In this document: piece by piece, positions 42,433 to 51,017 of the stretch | Position numbering within the stretch: position 1 is the first letter of the stretch | Layout: each line of letters begins with the position of its first letter | Source: Drancourtella massiliensis | Lineage (GTDB): Bacteria > Bacillota > Clostridia > Lachnospirales > Lachnospiraceae | Length of the DNA stretch: 64,000 bases | Reading direction: 5' to 3' | Assembly: GCF_016900655.1 (NCBI RefSeq) | Contig: NZ_JACJKH010000013.1 | Location: forward strand, 31,689 to 95,688 | Made by a program: the position numbers and the translations under genes | Notes under the pieces: generated by a model | Told to the model about the DNA's origin: nothing | The model's input: the letters and a program-made list of their open reading frames with translations, nothing else | Database searches by the model: none

Positions 42433-43224
42433 TTAATTCTTTTTGAACAGATGTGTGAGCCGGGAGAACAGTCCTCCCTTCTCATCCATATCCATGAGAG
42501 GAACTTCCTCCCCCGTAAGTCTTCGGCAGATATTCATATAGGCCTTCCCGGACGGGGAATCATCACCCGCAACAGGTTCACCCTGATTTGTCGCGATCAC
42601 GACCTGTTCATCATCCGGGATGGCTCCAAGAAGATGGATCGGAAGAATCTCTGTCACATCTTCCACAGACATCATGTCTCCGCGCTTTACCATGTCAATC
42701 CGGATCCGGTTGATAATCAGTTCAAGATTCCGGATCTGTTTTGCTTCCAGAAGACCGATAATCCGGTCGGCATCGCGGATCGCGGATACTTCCGGCGTCG
42801 TTACGACAACAGCACGGTCGGCTCCTGCCACGGCATTTTCAAATCCCTGCTCAATCCCGGCTGGACAGTCCAGAAGTACATAATCATACTCTTCTCTCAG
42901 ATCCGCGGTCAGCTTTTTCATCTGCTCCGGAGAGATGGCGGATTTATCCTTTGTCTGGGCAGACGGGAGCAGATAAAGCCCCTCATATCTTTTGTCGTGA
43001 ATGGCAGCCTGCTTCAGTCTGCATTTCCCTTCGATCACGTCAACCAGATTGTAGACAATCCGGTTTTCCAGCCCCATTACAACATCCAGATTCCTAAGTC
43101 CCAGATCCGTGTCGATGACCAGCACTTTTTTCCCAAGCTTTGCAAGGCCGGCCCCTATATTCGCGGTCGTCGTCGTCTTCCCGACACCGCCTTTTCCTGA
43201 TGTAATAACAATAACTTCACCCAT
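42433..43224 (-). CDS. minD: Septum site-determining protein MinD
   Basis: A 263-aa deviant-Walker ATPase: MGEVIVITSGKGGVGKTTTT (Walker A with signature lysine), VIDTDLGLRNLD and VLLDCPAGIEQGF. The C-terminal amphipathic membrane-targeting helix GLFSRLTHLFKKN is intact. GGAAGGA precedes ATG 43224; the longer frame to 43350 would overlap pbp2. minC, usually the preceding gene, is absent here. Confidence 0.96.
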   Translation of the reverse strand: MGEVIVITSGKGGVGKTTTTANIGAGLAKLGKKVLVIDTDLGLRNLDVVMGLENRIVYNLVDVIEGKCRLKQAAIHDKRYEGLYLLPSAQTKDKSAISPEQMKKLTADLREEYDYVLLDCPAGIEQGFENAVAGADRAVVVTTPEVSAIRDADRIIGLLEAKQIRNLELIINRIRIDMVKRGDMMSVEDVTEILPIHLLGAIPDDEQVVIATNQGEPVAGDDSPSGKAYMNICRRLTGEEVPLMDMDEKGGLFSRLTHLFKKN

Positions 43225-43324
43225 GTTCCTTCCTCCTAAGACCAAACTTGATGGAAAGACAACAGACAGGAGAAATCCGCCCCTGCCATGCCGCCTTCTT
43301 TCTTTCGTAATTTCCGCTACATCA

Positions 43325-46201
43325 TCAGTCTCCTGAAACAACCGTTCCAAGGGATGCTGCGTGTCCCGTCACGATTTCATCTTCTTCATCCAGCCCGTAA
43401 TAGTAGCGGATAATATCACGCCCTATTTCAGAAGGATACGTAGAATTATAACCATTTGCGATACGGATCGCAAACGCAACGTTGGTGTCCTGTCCTGATG
43501 TAAATCCAACGAACAGGCCGTGGTTCGGATGCGTCGTACTCTGCTGTGCGGTACCTGTCTTTCCGTACAGTTCAAAGTCTCCGAGACTCTTGAATGTGGA
43601 AGTATTGGTAACCATTCTGCGCATTCCGTTATGGACTGCCGTCCATGTGGAATCTGCAACTCCTTCCACTTCATTTCTGACACTTGGCTCATAATCTTTC
43701 ACAAGATTTCCGTTGACATCCGTTGTTTTATCAAATAATGACAGATTATAGACGGTCCCCTCATTGGCAACTGCGCTGATATAACGTGCAAGTCCTGATG
43801 TTGTATAGTTGTTGGTTCCCTGTCCAATAGAAGAACGTACTACGTCACTGTCGGAAATCTGCGGCTGCGACTCCGTGATTTCCAGCCCGGTTGTGTCTCC
43901 AAGGCCGAATTCCTCCGCATATTTCTGCAGACGCTCAATTCCGTATGCATCATTGTATTCTCCGCCTGTTGTTCCAAGACGGTAGCCTACTTCGTAGAAG
44001 AAATCGTTACAGGAGTGCTGAATTGCACTTACTACGTTGAGACTTCCATGAGCCCCCGGAGAAATCCAGCATCGTGCGATCGGAGAAATCTTATCGAAAA
44101 TTCCGGTACAGTTAATTGTTGTTCCTGTGCTGATTACTTCCTCGGTCAGACCTGCAATGGAAACAAGCGGTTTATATGTGGAACCAGGCGCCGTCCGTTC
44201 CTGTGTTGCTTTGTTGTAAAGCGGACTCGACGTCATGGAGTTCAGCTGTGCATAATAGTCGGAATCCATCGTATTTGCCAGACGATTGTTGTCATAACCC
44301 GGATAGGAAACCATGGCAAGCACCTGTCCGTTGCTCGGATCCGTAATCACGATGGATCCGGTACACGGCTCCAGTCCCAGTTCGCCGGGCGTAATCTCCA
44401 GACTTTCAATCTTGCTCCGGATAAAGTTATAAGCAGCTGTTGAACCGGAACTTCTCAGCCGGTTGTACTGGGTTTCATCATATTTCAAAATATTCTGCTC
44501 ATACAGGATACAGCAGACCTGGTTTCCTGAAATATCCCCGGATTTGATCATATATTCATAGATGATTTTTTCAAAATCACCGTCATCTCCAAGCACTTCT
44601 CCCACATACTGCACAATTGCCTGATAAATCTCGGAAGCGCTTGAATAGCTTGCATCCCCTTCCAGATAATCGGTCAGTTTTGAGGTGTCGATCCAGTTCT
44701 GTGAAATCGCATAATTCAGATATTCATTAACTCCGATCGTCTCCTCTTTTTTCCATGCAAGATAGGTCTCATCGCTTGTATCGATTCTGTCCTCAACAAG
44801 GATTCCGGAATCATCTGTCAGAAGTGTGTCCACCACATAGTCCATGTAGGCTTTCATCCGGTCAGACAGATCCTGGTAGGCCGTCCCGTTTGCATTCTGC
44901 ATTTCGGAAAGCACGGAACTGATCGCGTCTTCCTCTCTCCTGGAATAGGTCTCCAGAACCTCTTTTTCTGCAGTGCCTGCATCACTTTGGGTAAACCGGC
45001 TTGTATCAATGATCTCGTTCTTGAAAAATGCATTATAAACATCTCCCACCGGAATGACGATGGAGTCTGCATCGGTTACATTGCTTGTATCATAGTCAAG
45101 ACGGTTGACCATCTTGGAAAGCAGAATCGCCGCAAGCTTCTCTTCGAGAATATTGTAGGCGGCAATCTGAAGATCCGCGTCAATTGACAGGTATACATCA
45201 TTTCCTGCCTTTGCCTCTGTCACCTTCTCGGAATCGATGACCTTTCCGACATTGTTGACGTAGATTTTCGTCTCTCCTTTTTCTCCCTGAAGGGTGCTGT
45301 CCATTGCTTTTTCAATCCCGGCCTTTCCGACAATATCTGTCAGAGAGTAGGATTCCTGCTCTTCCTCGGAAAGTGCATTGTACTCATCCTGGGAAATCTG
45401 TCCGGTATAGCCGATAATCGATGCAAAATATTTACTGTTGTTATACTGGCGGATGGAGCTCTCTTCGATGCTGACTCCTGTCAGCTCCTCCTGATTTTCC
45501 ATTATTTCCGCCACTGTTGTATCACTGACATTTGTTGCAATTGTCGTTGCAATATATTTCCGGTACTTGTTCAGGCTGATCGCATACCGGATATTGACAA
45601 GCTTCAGAATATCCGATTTCTCGTAATCGTCCTCATTGATTCCGTATCCGTACGTCTCATCAGTGCACAGATAGTGGATAATATCTGCCGCTGTATAGTT
45701 TTTCTGTTTCTCGGACAGCTTGTCTATCGTAGCATACCCAAAAATGTCGGCAATAAACCGAAGACGCGCCGTGCCTTCCGTAGAAAACTCATACTCACCG
45801 CTGTCATTGAGGACAATACCGAAGCTGTTGATGATGGAGTCCCCGTTTTTCTCGATAATATCGATTACTCTGCGGACTGTCGCGTTCAGCTCCTTGTTTT
45901 TCTGCTTTGTCGTATCGTAATCCCCGTTATCTTCGATCGTTACCGAATAGGCAAGAACATTGTCCGCCAGAACTGTTCCGTTCCGGTCGAGAATCCGTCC
46001 TCTTGTGCCCTGTACTTCTCTTGTTTTCTGAATCTGGAGTTTGTAGTCGTTCAGATAGCTCTCGCCTCTTACAATCTGAAGATAGAACACTCTCTGCACC
46101 AGAATCGCGAACATCACGCAGAATACAATACTCGCGATAAACATTCTGGACTTTACAAGCTTGATGACTGTTTCCTTTATGCGTTCCAAAATATTAAACA
46201 A
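43325..46201 (-). CDS. Penicillin-binding protein 2 (class B, elongasome), unusually long
   Basis: About 958 aa. It has a cytoplasmic/TM N-terminus (helix near residues 20-42), a dimerisation domain with RGRILDRNGTVLADN, and a C-terminal transpeptidase with STYK (Ser near residue 674), SCN in QHSCNDFFYEVG and KTGTAQ. The transpeptidase Ser is over 300 residues further in than in E. coli PBP2 because of an inserted region around residues 310-580, a feature of clostridial PBP2 proteins. TTG 46201 sits 11 nt after GGAG and is preferred over GTG 46213, which overlaps the ribosome site. It is the partner of RodA. Confidence 0.9.
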   Translation of the reverse strand: MFNILERIKETVIKLVKSRMFIASIVFCVMFAILVQRVFYLQIVRGESYLNDYKLQIQKTREVQGTRGRILDRNGTVLADNVLAYSVTIEDNGDYDTTKQKNKELNATVRRVIDIIEKNGDSIINSFGIVLNDSGEYEFSTEGTARLRFIADIFGYATIDKLSEKQKNYTAADIIHYLCTDETYGYGINEDDYEKSDILKLVNIRYAISLNKYRKYIATTIATNVSDTTVAEIMENQEELTGVSIEESSIRQYNNSKYFASIIGYTGQISQDEYNALSEEEQESYSLTDIVGKAGIEKAMDSTLQGEKGETKIYVNNVGKVIDSEKVTEAKAGNDVYLSIDADLQIAAYNILEEKLAAILLSKMVNRLDYDTSNVTDADSIVIPVGDVYNAFFKNEIIDTSRFTQSDAGTAEKEVLETYSRREEDAISSVLSEMQNANGTAYQDLSDRMKAYMDYVVDTLLTDDSGILVEDRIDTSDETYLAWKKEETIGVNEYLNYAISQNWIDTSKLTDYLEGDASYSSASEIYQAIVQYVGEVLGDDGDFEKIIYEYMIKSGDISGNQVCCILYEQNILKYDETQYNRLRSSGSTAAYNFIRSKIESLEITPGELGLEPCTGSIVITDPSNGQVLAMVSYPGYDNNRLANTMDSDYYAQLNSMTSSPLYNKATQERTAPGSTYKPLVSIAGLTEEVISTGTTINCTGIFDKISPIARCWISPGAHGSLNVVSAIQHSCNDFFYEVGYRLGTTGGEYNDAYGIERLQKYAEEFGLGDTTGLEITESQPQISDSDVVRSSIGQGTNNYTTSGLARYISAVANEGTVYNLSLFDKTTDVNGNLVKDYEPSVRNEVEGVADSTWTAVHNGMRRMVTNTSTFKSLGDFELYGKTGTAQQSTTHPNHGLFVGFTSGQDTNVAFAIRIANGYNSTYPSEIGRDIIRYYYGLDEEDEIVTGHAASLGTVVSGD

Positions 46202-46721
46202 ACCTGCTTGCACTCCTTTTTTCTTCTTCTACAAGTTTACGGTTAATTCTTAAAATAAGCTGATATACAATCAAGGTGATAATGACTGTATAGAGCATCT
46301 CCGGAATGATGACATGCCCGAGATAGTAAAGAAAATGGAAATCACTCTGGAGCATGAACTGGAAAAAGTAGACCAGTATTCCATATACCAGCTCACTTCC
46401 CCCGATCAGAAGAAGCGGCAGTTTGATATTTTCATCATAGTAGAGCTTCTGGAAAAATCCATTGGCATATCCGATCACTGTGTATAATAAAATATAAAAT
46501 CCAATATACTGTCCGAAGCTGATATCAAGCAGAAATCCGCTCAGCACTCCAACGAACATCCCCTCTTTCTTCCCCTGCATGAATCCAAAGGCTGCCGTCA
46601 GAATGATCAGAAGATTCGGCTTGATCGAAGCAAGCTCAAGATAGCTGAATATCGTTGTCTCCAGGAGGAAAAACACGATCACAAGAGCTGCCTCAATGAC
46701 TTTGCGTTTTACAGCCAGCAT
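46194..46721 (-). CDS. mreD: Rod shape-determining protein MreD
   Basis: A 175-aa protein with five to six transmembrane helices, LLILTAAFGFMQGKKEGMFVG being the typical MreD segment near residue 35. It is part of the MreBCD elongation complex. It overlaps the start of pbp2 by 8 bp and is preceded by mreC at 14 bp. Confidence 0.9.
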   Translation of the reverse strand: MLAVKRKVIEAALVIVFFLLETTIFSYLELASIKPNLLIILTAAFGFMQGKKEGMFVGVLSGFLLDISFGQYIGFYILLYTVIGYANGFFQKLYYDENIKLPLLLIGGSELVYGILVYFFQFMLQSDFHFLYYLGHVIIPEMLYTVIITLIVYQLILRINRKLVEEEKRSASRFV

Positions 46722-46735
46722 GAGTTGTCTCCTTT

Positions 46736-47623
46736 CTATTCACCCGATGAATCGCTTTCCGTCTGATTTCCATTGTCGATCAGATCCTGTTTTGTCGTCG
46801 TAATGACAAGAACTTCCTGCAGCTTTTTGAAATCTACCGCAGGGATGATATATCCGGAACGGGTCAGATTGTTTGAATCCACGTTGACCTCGCTGACATA
46901 TCCGATCAAAAGCCCCTGCAGATATTTACTGCTGATATTGGACGTTACAATCTGTTCTCCAACTGCAACTTCATTTTCATTATTTGCCAGCTGCTCAAAC
47001 TGTACAACACCGTTGTTGATCAGCTTCAAATCTCCGCTGACAATACACTGGTCAAAGGTTGTCATGACCATGGCCGATATATTGACCTCATCGATAATCG
47101 AACGCACAGTAGAAGAATGCGCATTGACCTCTGTCACAATTCCGACAAGTCCGTTTCCGCTCAGGACATTCATATCTTCACGGATTCCGTCCTCGCTTCC
47201 TTTGTCGATCGTAAAGGAAGTAAACCAGTTGCTTCCGTCATTCGCGATCACTCTCGCTCCTACTTTCGGATAGTCGGATGTATTCTGATCCATCTTGTAT
47301 AAATCATAAAACCGCTCCAGCTCCACTGCTTTTTGCTGCAGCTGGTTATTTTCCGCTTTCAGATTTTCATTCTGTTCTTTCAGTGTTTCATTTTCTTTCT
47401 GTACACTTTTCAGTGTGGCAAAATTATCCGCCACATCGTTGACCCATGTCCCGATCACATTGATCCCTTTCTGCATCGGAACCACCGTATAATCTGCGAT
47501 CGCCCGGAGCGGGCCGCTTTTGACATCTGCAAAAAAGGTCGCCGCCATGCACACAACGCAGGCAGCCACGATGATCAACAGCCAGTATTTACTTTCCAAA
47601 CCTTTTTGATTTCTTGTCTTCAT
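46736..47623 (-). CDS. mreC: Rod shape-determining protein MreC
   Basis: A 295-aa protein: N-terminal membrane helix (13-32), a coiled-coil (residues 70-105, KENETLKEQNENLKAENNQL) and a beta-rich extracytoplasmic domain with GNGLVGIVTEVNAHSSTVRS. It scaffolds the elongasome outside the membrane. It lies immediately downstream of mreB (1 bp gap). Confidence 0.94.
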   Translation of the reverse strand: MKTRNQKGLESKYWLLIIVAACVVCMAATFFADVKSGPLRAIADYTVVPMQKGINVIGTWVNDVADNFATLKSVQKENETLKEQNENLKAENNQLQQKAVELERFYDLYKMDQNTSDYPKVGARVIANDGSNWFTSFTIDKGSEDGIREDMNVLSGNGLVGIVTEVNAHSSTVRSIIDEVNISAMVMTTFDQCIVSGDLKLINNGVVQFEQLANNENEVAVGEQIVTSNISSKYLQGLLIGYVSEVNVDSNNLTRSGYIIPAVDFKKLQEVLVITTTKQDLIDNGNQTESDSSGE

Positions 47624-47624
47624 C

Positions 47625-48650
47625 TTATCTCATCCACCTATAATTTTCGTCTTTCATGGAATATGCCAGATCCTTCAGATCGTCCGACAATAGAATATCA
47701 CGCACTCCCCGGATTGCGCTTAAATGGGGCTCTTTAACCGTATAAAACGGAATCCCCGTTTTTTCCTCCATATATCTGTCCAGACCTTTTGTACAGGCAA
47801 TGCCTCCCGTCAGACAGATTCCCCGCTTTCTGATCGCCGCAAGCACATCCGGCGGAGCCTGTTCCAGCATCAGCGACACTGCTTCCCCGCAAGGCTTAAG
47901 GAACTCTTTCACAGCGGTTCTGACAATATAGTCCGGGATCTCCTTGATTCCGGGTCTTGACCGAACCAGGTCTCTCCCTGCAGCCATTACCGCGTGTCCC
48001 TGTTCTTCTCCAAACACGCTGCTCTGAATCCGCACAGCCTCTGCTGTCAGCCTGCCAATCACAAAATCCAGATGCCTCCTGACGAGAGTAATGATGGCTC
48101 TGTCTATGGAAGCCCCTCCGGTCTTTAACAGACGGTTCAGGACAATCCCGCCTCTGGACAGAACAGAAATATCCGTTGTCTCGCCTCCGATATTGACGAT
48201 GGCCGCTCCGGTCTCCTGTTTGATATCAATCCCGGCTCCAATCGCATCTGCGACGCCCCGCTCCACGATGCGGACCTCTTTTGCCCTGGCCGAAGAATAG
48301 ATCAGCAGATCAAAAAACGCTTTCTTTTCCATCTCTGTCACATCTGTCGGAACCGCAATCACATATTCTGTCCCTCTGGAGAAGAATCCCTCCTCTGTCT
48401 TCAATTCACTTTCCAACAGGTACTGCATCTCTCCGATTCTGGAAATCACACCTTCCTTCATCGGAAACTCAATTGTAATTTCCCCCGGCGCCTTTTCATA
48501 CATTTCATAGGCACGGTCGCCTGTTGCAAAAATCTCTGTCTCATTCCGGACGGCTACCGCATTTTTTACGGTCCGGATCCGGTTTTCCTTTTTATCATAA
48601 ATCTTTAACTGATACGTACCAAGATCCAGGCCATAAATACTCCTAGCCAT
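47625..48650 (-). CDS. mreB: MreB/Mbl-family actin-like rod shape protein
   Basis: A 341-aa actin-fold protein: IYGLDLGTYQLKIYDK (phosphate 1 loop), AIVNIGGETTDISVLSRGGI (phosphate 2) and GICLTGGIACTKGLDRY (adenosine motif). It is more divergent than typical MreB in the first loop (YQLK instead of a SxxT-type loop), so it may be one of several paralogues in this genome. Its position before mreCD supports the shape role. Confidence 0.88.
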   Translation of the reverse strand: MARSIYGLDLGTYQLKIYDKKENRIRTVKNAVAVRNETEIFATGDRAYEMYEKAPGEITIEFPMKEGVISRIGEMQYLLESELKTEEGFFSRGTEYVIAVPTDVTEMEKKAFFDLLIYSSARAKEVRIVERGVADAIGAGIDIKQETGAAIVNIGGETTDISVLSRGGIVLNRLLKTGGASIDRAIITLVRRHLDFVIGRLTAEAVRIQSSVFGEEQGHAVMAAGRDLVRSRPGIKEIPDYIVRTAVKEFLKPCGEAVSLMLEQAPPDVLAAIRKRGICLTGGIACTKGLDRYMEEKTGIPFYTVKEPHLSAIRGVRDILLSDDLKDLAYSMKDENYRWMR

Positions 48651-48674
48651 CTTCGTCCCAGTCCCTTCTATTAT

Positions 48675-49364
48675 TTATATCCACCCTTTTTCAGCAAGGC
48701 TCACATACGACCGGTCACCGATAATGATGTGGTCGATCAGCGTGATTCCGATCAGTTCTCCCGCTTTCGCGATCTTTTTCGTCACAAGTATATCTTCCCT
48801 GCTCGGCTCCGGATCACCGCTCGGATGATTATGCAAAAGTATAATCATCACCGCATCTTTCTGTAATGCTTCTATAAACAACTCTCTGGGAGAAATCACA
48901 GACATATTGACTGTCCCCTTGGAAATTCTTGTCTCACCCAGAAGCTTTGACTTTGTATTTAACATCAGCAGTTTCAGTTCTTCCTGTTTGAGGTGACGCA
49001 TATCTTCCATATAATAGGAAGCAATCGTCTCCGGCCTGTCAAAACAGAGCGGCTCTTTTGCTTTCTCTTTCGCAATTCTTCTTGCAATCTCACAGAGGCA
49101 GAGAATCTGTACCGCCTTGACCTCCCCGATTCCCGGAATTTTCATCAATGCCTCTTTCGAGTAGGAAGGAAGCCTCGTAAGCCCGCCCTCTTTTCCGTCC
49201 GGGTAAAGCACTGCTTTTGCTGTCTCCAGCACATTGCCTCCTTTCGTACCGCTTCTTAAAAGTACGGCCAGAAGTTCAATATCGGTCAGGCTTTTTGCAC
49301 CAAAACGTCCACATTTTTCATATGGACGTTCCTCTTTCAGTAACTCTTTCATTTTTTGATTCAT
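48675..49364 (-). CDS. radC: RadC family JAB-domain protein
   Basis: A 229-aa protein: an N-terminal helix-hairpin-helix-like region (LMKIPGIGEVKAVQILCL) and a C-terminal JAB/MPN metallo-domain with HNHPSGDPEPSREDI (HxHPSGxxxPSxxD). Function is not established; the historic link to DNA repair is doubtful. It is conserved upstream of mreB in clostridia. Confidence 0.93.
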   Translation of the reverse strand: MNQKMKELLKEERPYEKCGRFGAKSLTDIELLAVLLRSGTKGGNVLETAKAVLYPDGKEGGLTRLPSYSKEALMKIPGIGEVKAVQILCLCEIARRIAKEKAKEPLCFDRPETIASYYMEDMRHLKQEELKLLMLNTKSKLLGETRISKGTVNMSVISPRELFIEALQKDAVMIILLHNHPSGDPEPSREDILVTKKIAKAGELIGITLIDHIIIGDRSYVSLAEKGWI

Positions 49365-49399
49365 ACTCTTTTGTAAACTCTGATGATCGATTCAGTAGA

Positions 49400-49660
49400 T
49401 TATAAGAAGCGATAAATAATGATAGAAAGAATCATGCCAACAATGCTGGCGATAGAAATATTCACACTCAGTCCCAAAGTGAGAACCAGAATCCCAAGAT
49501 CCAGTACAACCGGCTGCTGCAGGCCAAATGTCTGACCGTACGAAAGCCATCCAAGTCCGGGAATATCCTGTGCGAGCATCCCTATAAATCCGCCCAACAC
49601 AATGCCTGCCAGAAGCATCAGGAAAAGTCCCCATCCATTTTTGCTTCCTGCTCCTTTCAT
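49400..49660 (-). CDS. DUF4321 small membrane protein
   Basis: An 86-aa protein with two membrane helices: GWGLFLMLLAGIVLGGFIG and ISIASIVGMILSIIIYRFL. It matches the DUF4321 family that heads the radC-mre cluster in clostridia. GGAGG lies before ATG 49660; the upstream frame to 49717 is not supported. It is the first gene of the operon, 41 bp after the -10 element. Confidence 0.85.
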   Translation of the reverse strand: MKGAGSKNGWGLFLMLLAGIVLGGFIGMLAQDIPGLGWLSYGQTFGLQQPVVLDLGILVLTLGLSVNISIASIVGMILSIIIYRFL

Positions 49661-49700
49661 CTGTAACCCTCCAAACTCTAGTGTTTTACAAACCGCTTTT

Positions 49701-49729
49701 ATTCTAACACACTTCAAAAAAAGTGTATA
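49701..49729 (-). promoter_or_regulatory. Promoter of the DUF4321-radC-mre-min operon
   Basis: On the minus strand, TATACA (49729-49724), a 17-bp spacer and TAGAAT (49706-49701). A short ACACTT/AAGTGT inverted repeat lies in the spacer. Confidence 0.55.
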
Positions 49730-49807
49730 GACTTTTTGTGCATTAAATTTTCCTTAAGAATCGACAACGTATTTTTTATGGGTAATCCTTTTTCCCTTCC
49801 ATAAAAT

Positions 49808-49852
49808 AAACCTCCAAACTGATAAGTCTATCTTACATCAGTTTGAAGGTTT
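49808..49852 (-). terminator. Long-stem hairpin, terminator-like on the minus strand
   Basis: A 16-bp stem with one mismatch (AAACCTCCAAACTGAT with ATCAGTTTGAAGGTTT) and a 13-nt loop. On minus it runs into TATTTTA; on plus no T tract follows. No minus-strand gene upstream explains it. Confidence 0.45.
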
Positions 49853-50011
49853 ACACAAACTTTGGGATACTCCCGGTCTAAAGTACTGAATTTAATCCTT
49901 ACATTCTCCTTTCCATGTTTAAAAACTTCTCCCGCAAATAACAGTCATAAAAACGAAATCTTATATAATGCAAAAAGAAAAAATCAGTTCATAACAGTAC
50001 CTTTCCCTCCA

Positions 50012-50041
50012 TTACATGTTATAATAATCCTTAGCTATAAT
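50012..50041 (+). promoter_or_regulatory. Promoter of the moxR-DUF58-DUF4129 operon
   Basis: TTACAT at 50012-50017, an 18-bp spacer and a perfect TATAAT at 50036-50041, 21 bp before the moxR start. Confidence 0.55.
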
Positions 50042-50062
50042 CTGAACAAAGGAGTTATTGAC

Positions 50063-51016
50063 ATGAACACAGAAACCCGAAACGAAAAAATCAATGCAAT
50101 CCGGGAAAACATCGGAAAAGTCCTGGTTGGAAAGGAAAAGCTGACAGACCTGATTCTTACTGCCATTATCGCAGAAGGTCATATCCTTCTGGAAGACGTC
50201 CCTGGTTCCGGAAAAACGGTCATGGCGAAGTCTCTGGCCCGTTCTATCGACGCGGAATTCAGCAGAATTCAGTTCACACCGGATCTTCTTCCATCTGATG
50301 TAACCGGACTGAATTACTATAACCAGAAGGAGGGCGAATTTACATTCCGGAAAGGTCCTGTATTCTGCAACATTCTTCTGGCGGACGAAATCAACCGTGC
50401 TACGCCAAGAACTCAGTCCGCACTTCTGGAATGTATGGAAGAGCGCCAGGTGACCGTGGACGGTGTCACTTATCCTCTTGACCGCCCGTTTTTTGTTATT
50501 GCGACCCAGAATCCGGTCGAGACTTCCGGTACTTTTCCTCTTCCGGAAGCACAGCTGGACCGTTTCCTGATGCAGCTCTCCATGGGACTTCCAAGTGTTC
50601 AGGAGGAATGTGCCATTATGGAGCGTTTCCTGACGTCCAGTCCTCTGACAGAACTTGGCTCCGTCTGTACGGCCGAAGAACTCATCGAGCTTCAGAAAGA
50701 CTATCTGGATATCCGTATCCATCCGATGCTGATTGATTATATCGCCCGTATTGTGCATGCCACCCGTACTTCCGGTGACTGTCTGGCAGGGGTAAGCCCG
50801 CGTGGTACTCTGGCTCTTCTCCGCGCCGTGCGTGCCTATGCCATGGTGCAGGGCCGTTCCTACATCGTTCCGGAAGATATCAAGACACTGACTGTTCCGG
50901 TTCTCGCACACCGCCTTGTCTTCCCGTCAGGCCATATTCTGGACCGGACAGCAGAACGGTTCCTGGAGGGCATTCTGGATCAGACCGAATTACCAACGGA
51001 AGAGTGGGGGAAATAA
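50063..51016 (+). CDS. MoxR family AAA+ ATPase
   Basis: A 317-aa AAA+ protein: Walker A EDVPGSGKTVMAKS, Walker B LLADEINRA, sensor 1 FVIATQNPVE, and PRTQSALLECMEERQVTVDG, all MoxR hallmarks. MoxR proteins act as chaperones with the DUF58 partner encoded next. AAAGGAG precedes ATG 50063; upstream in-frame codons to 49862 have no support. Confidence 0.94.
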   Translation: MNTETRNEKINAIRENIGKVLVGKEKLTDLILTAIIAEGHILLEDVPGSGKTVMAKSLARSIDAEFSRIQFTPDLLPSDVTGLNYYNQKEGEFTFRKGPVFCNILLADEINRATPRTQSALLECMEERQVTVDGVTYPLDRPFFVIATQNPVETSGTFPLPEAQLDRFLMQLSMGLPSVQEECAIMERFLTSSPLTELGSVCTAEELIELQKDYLDIRIHPMLIDYIARIVHATRTSGDCLAGVSPRGTLALLRAVRAYAMVQGRSYIVPEDIKTLTVPVLAHRLVFPSGHILDRTAERFLEGILDQTELPTEEWGK

Positions 51017-51017
51017 T

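Larger units (their letters stand above)
49661..50062. other. Divergent intergenic region between shape operon and moxR operon
   Basis: This is a 402-bp stretch without a gene. It holds the leftward shape-operon promoter, a long hairpin (49808-49852) and the rightward moxR promoter (50012-50041). No RNA gene of a known class and no convincing ORF with a ribosome site is visible between about 49,860 and 50,000. Confidence 0.6.
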
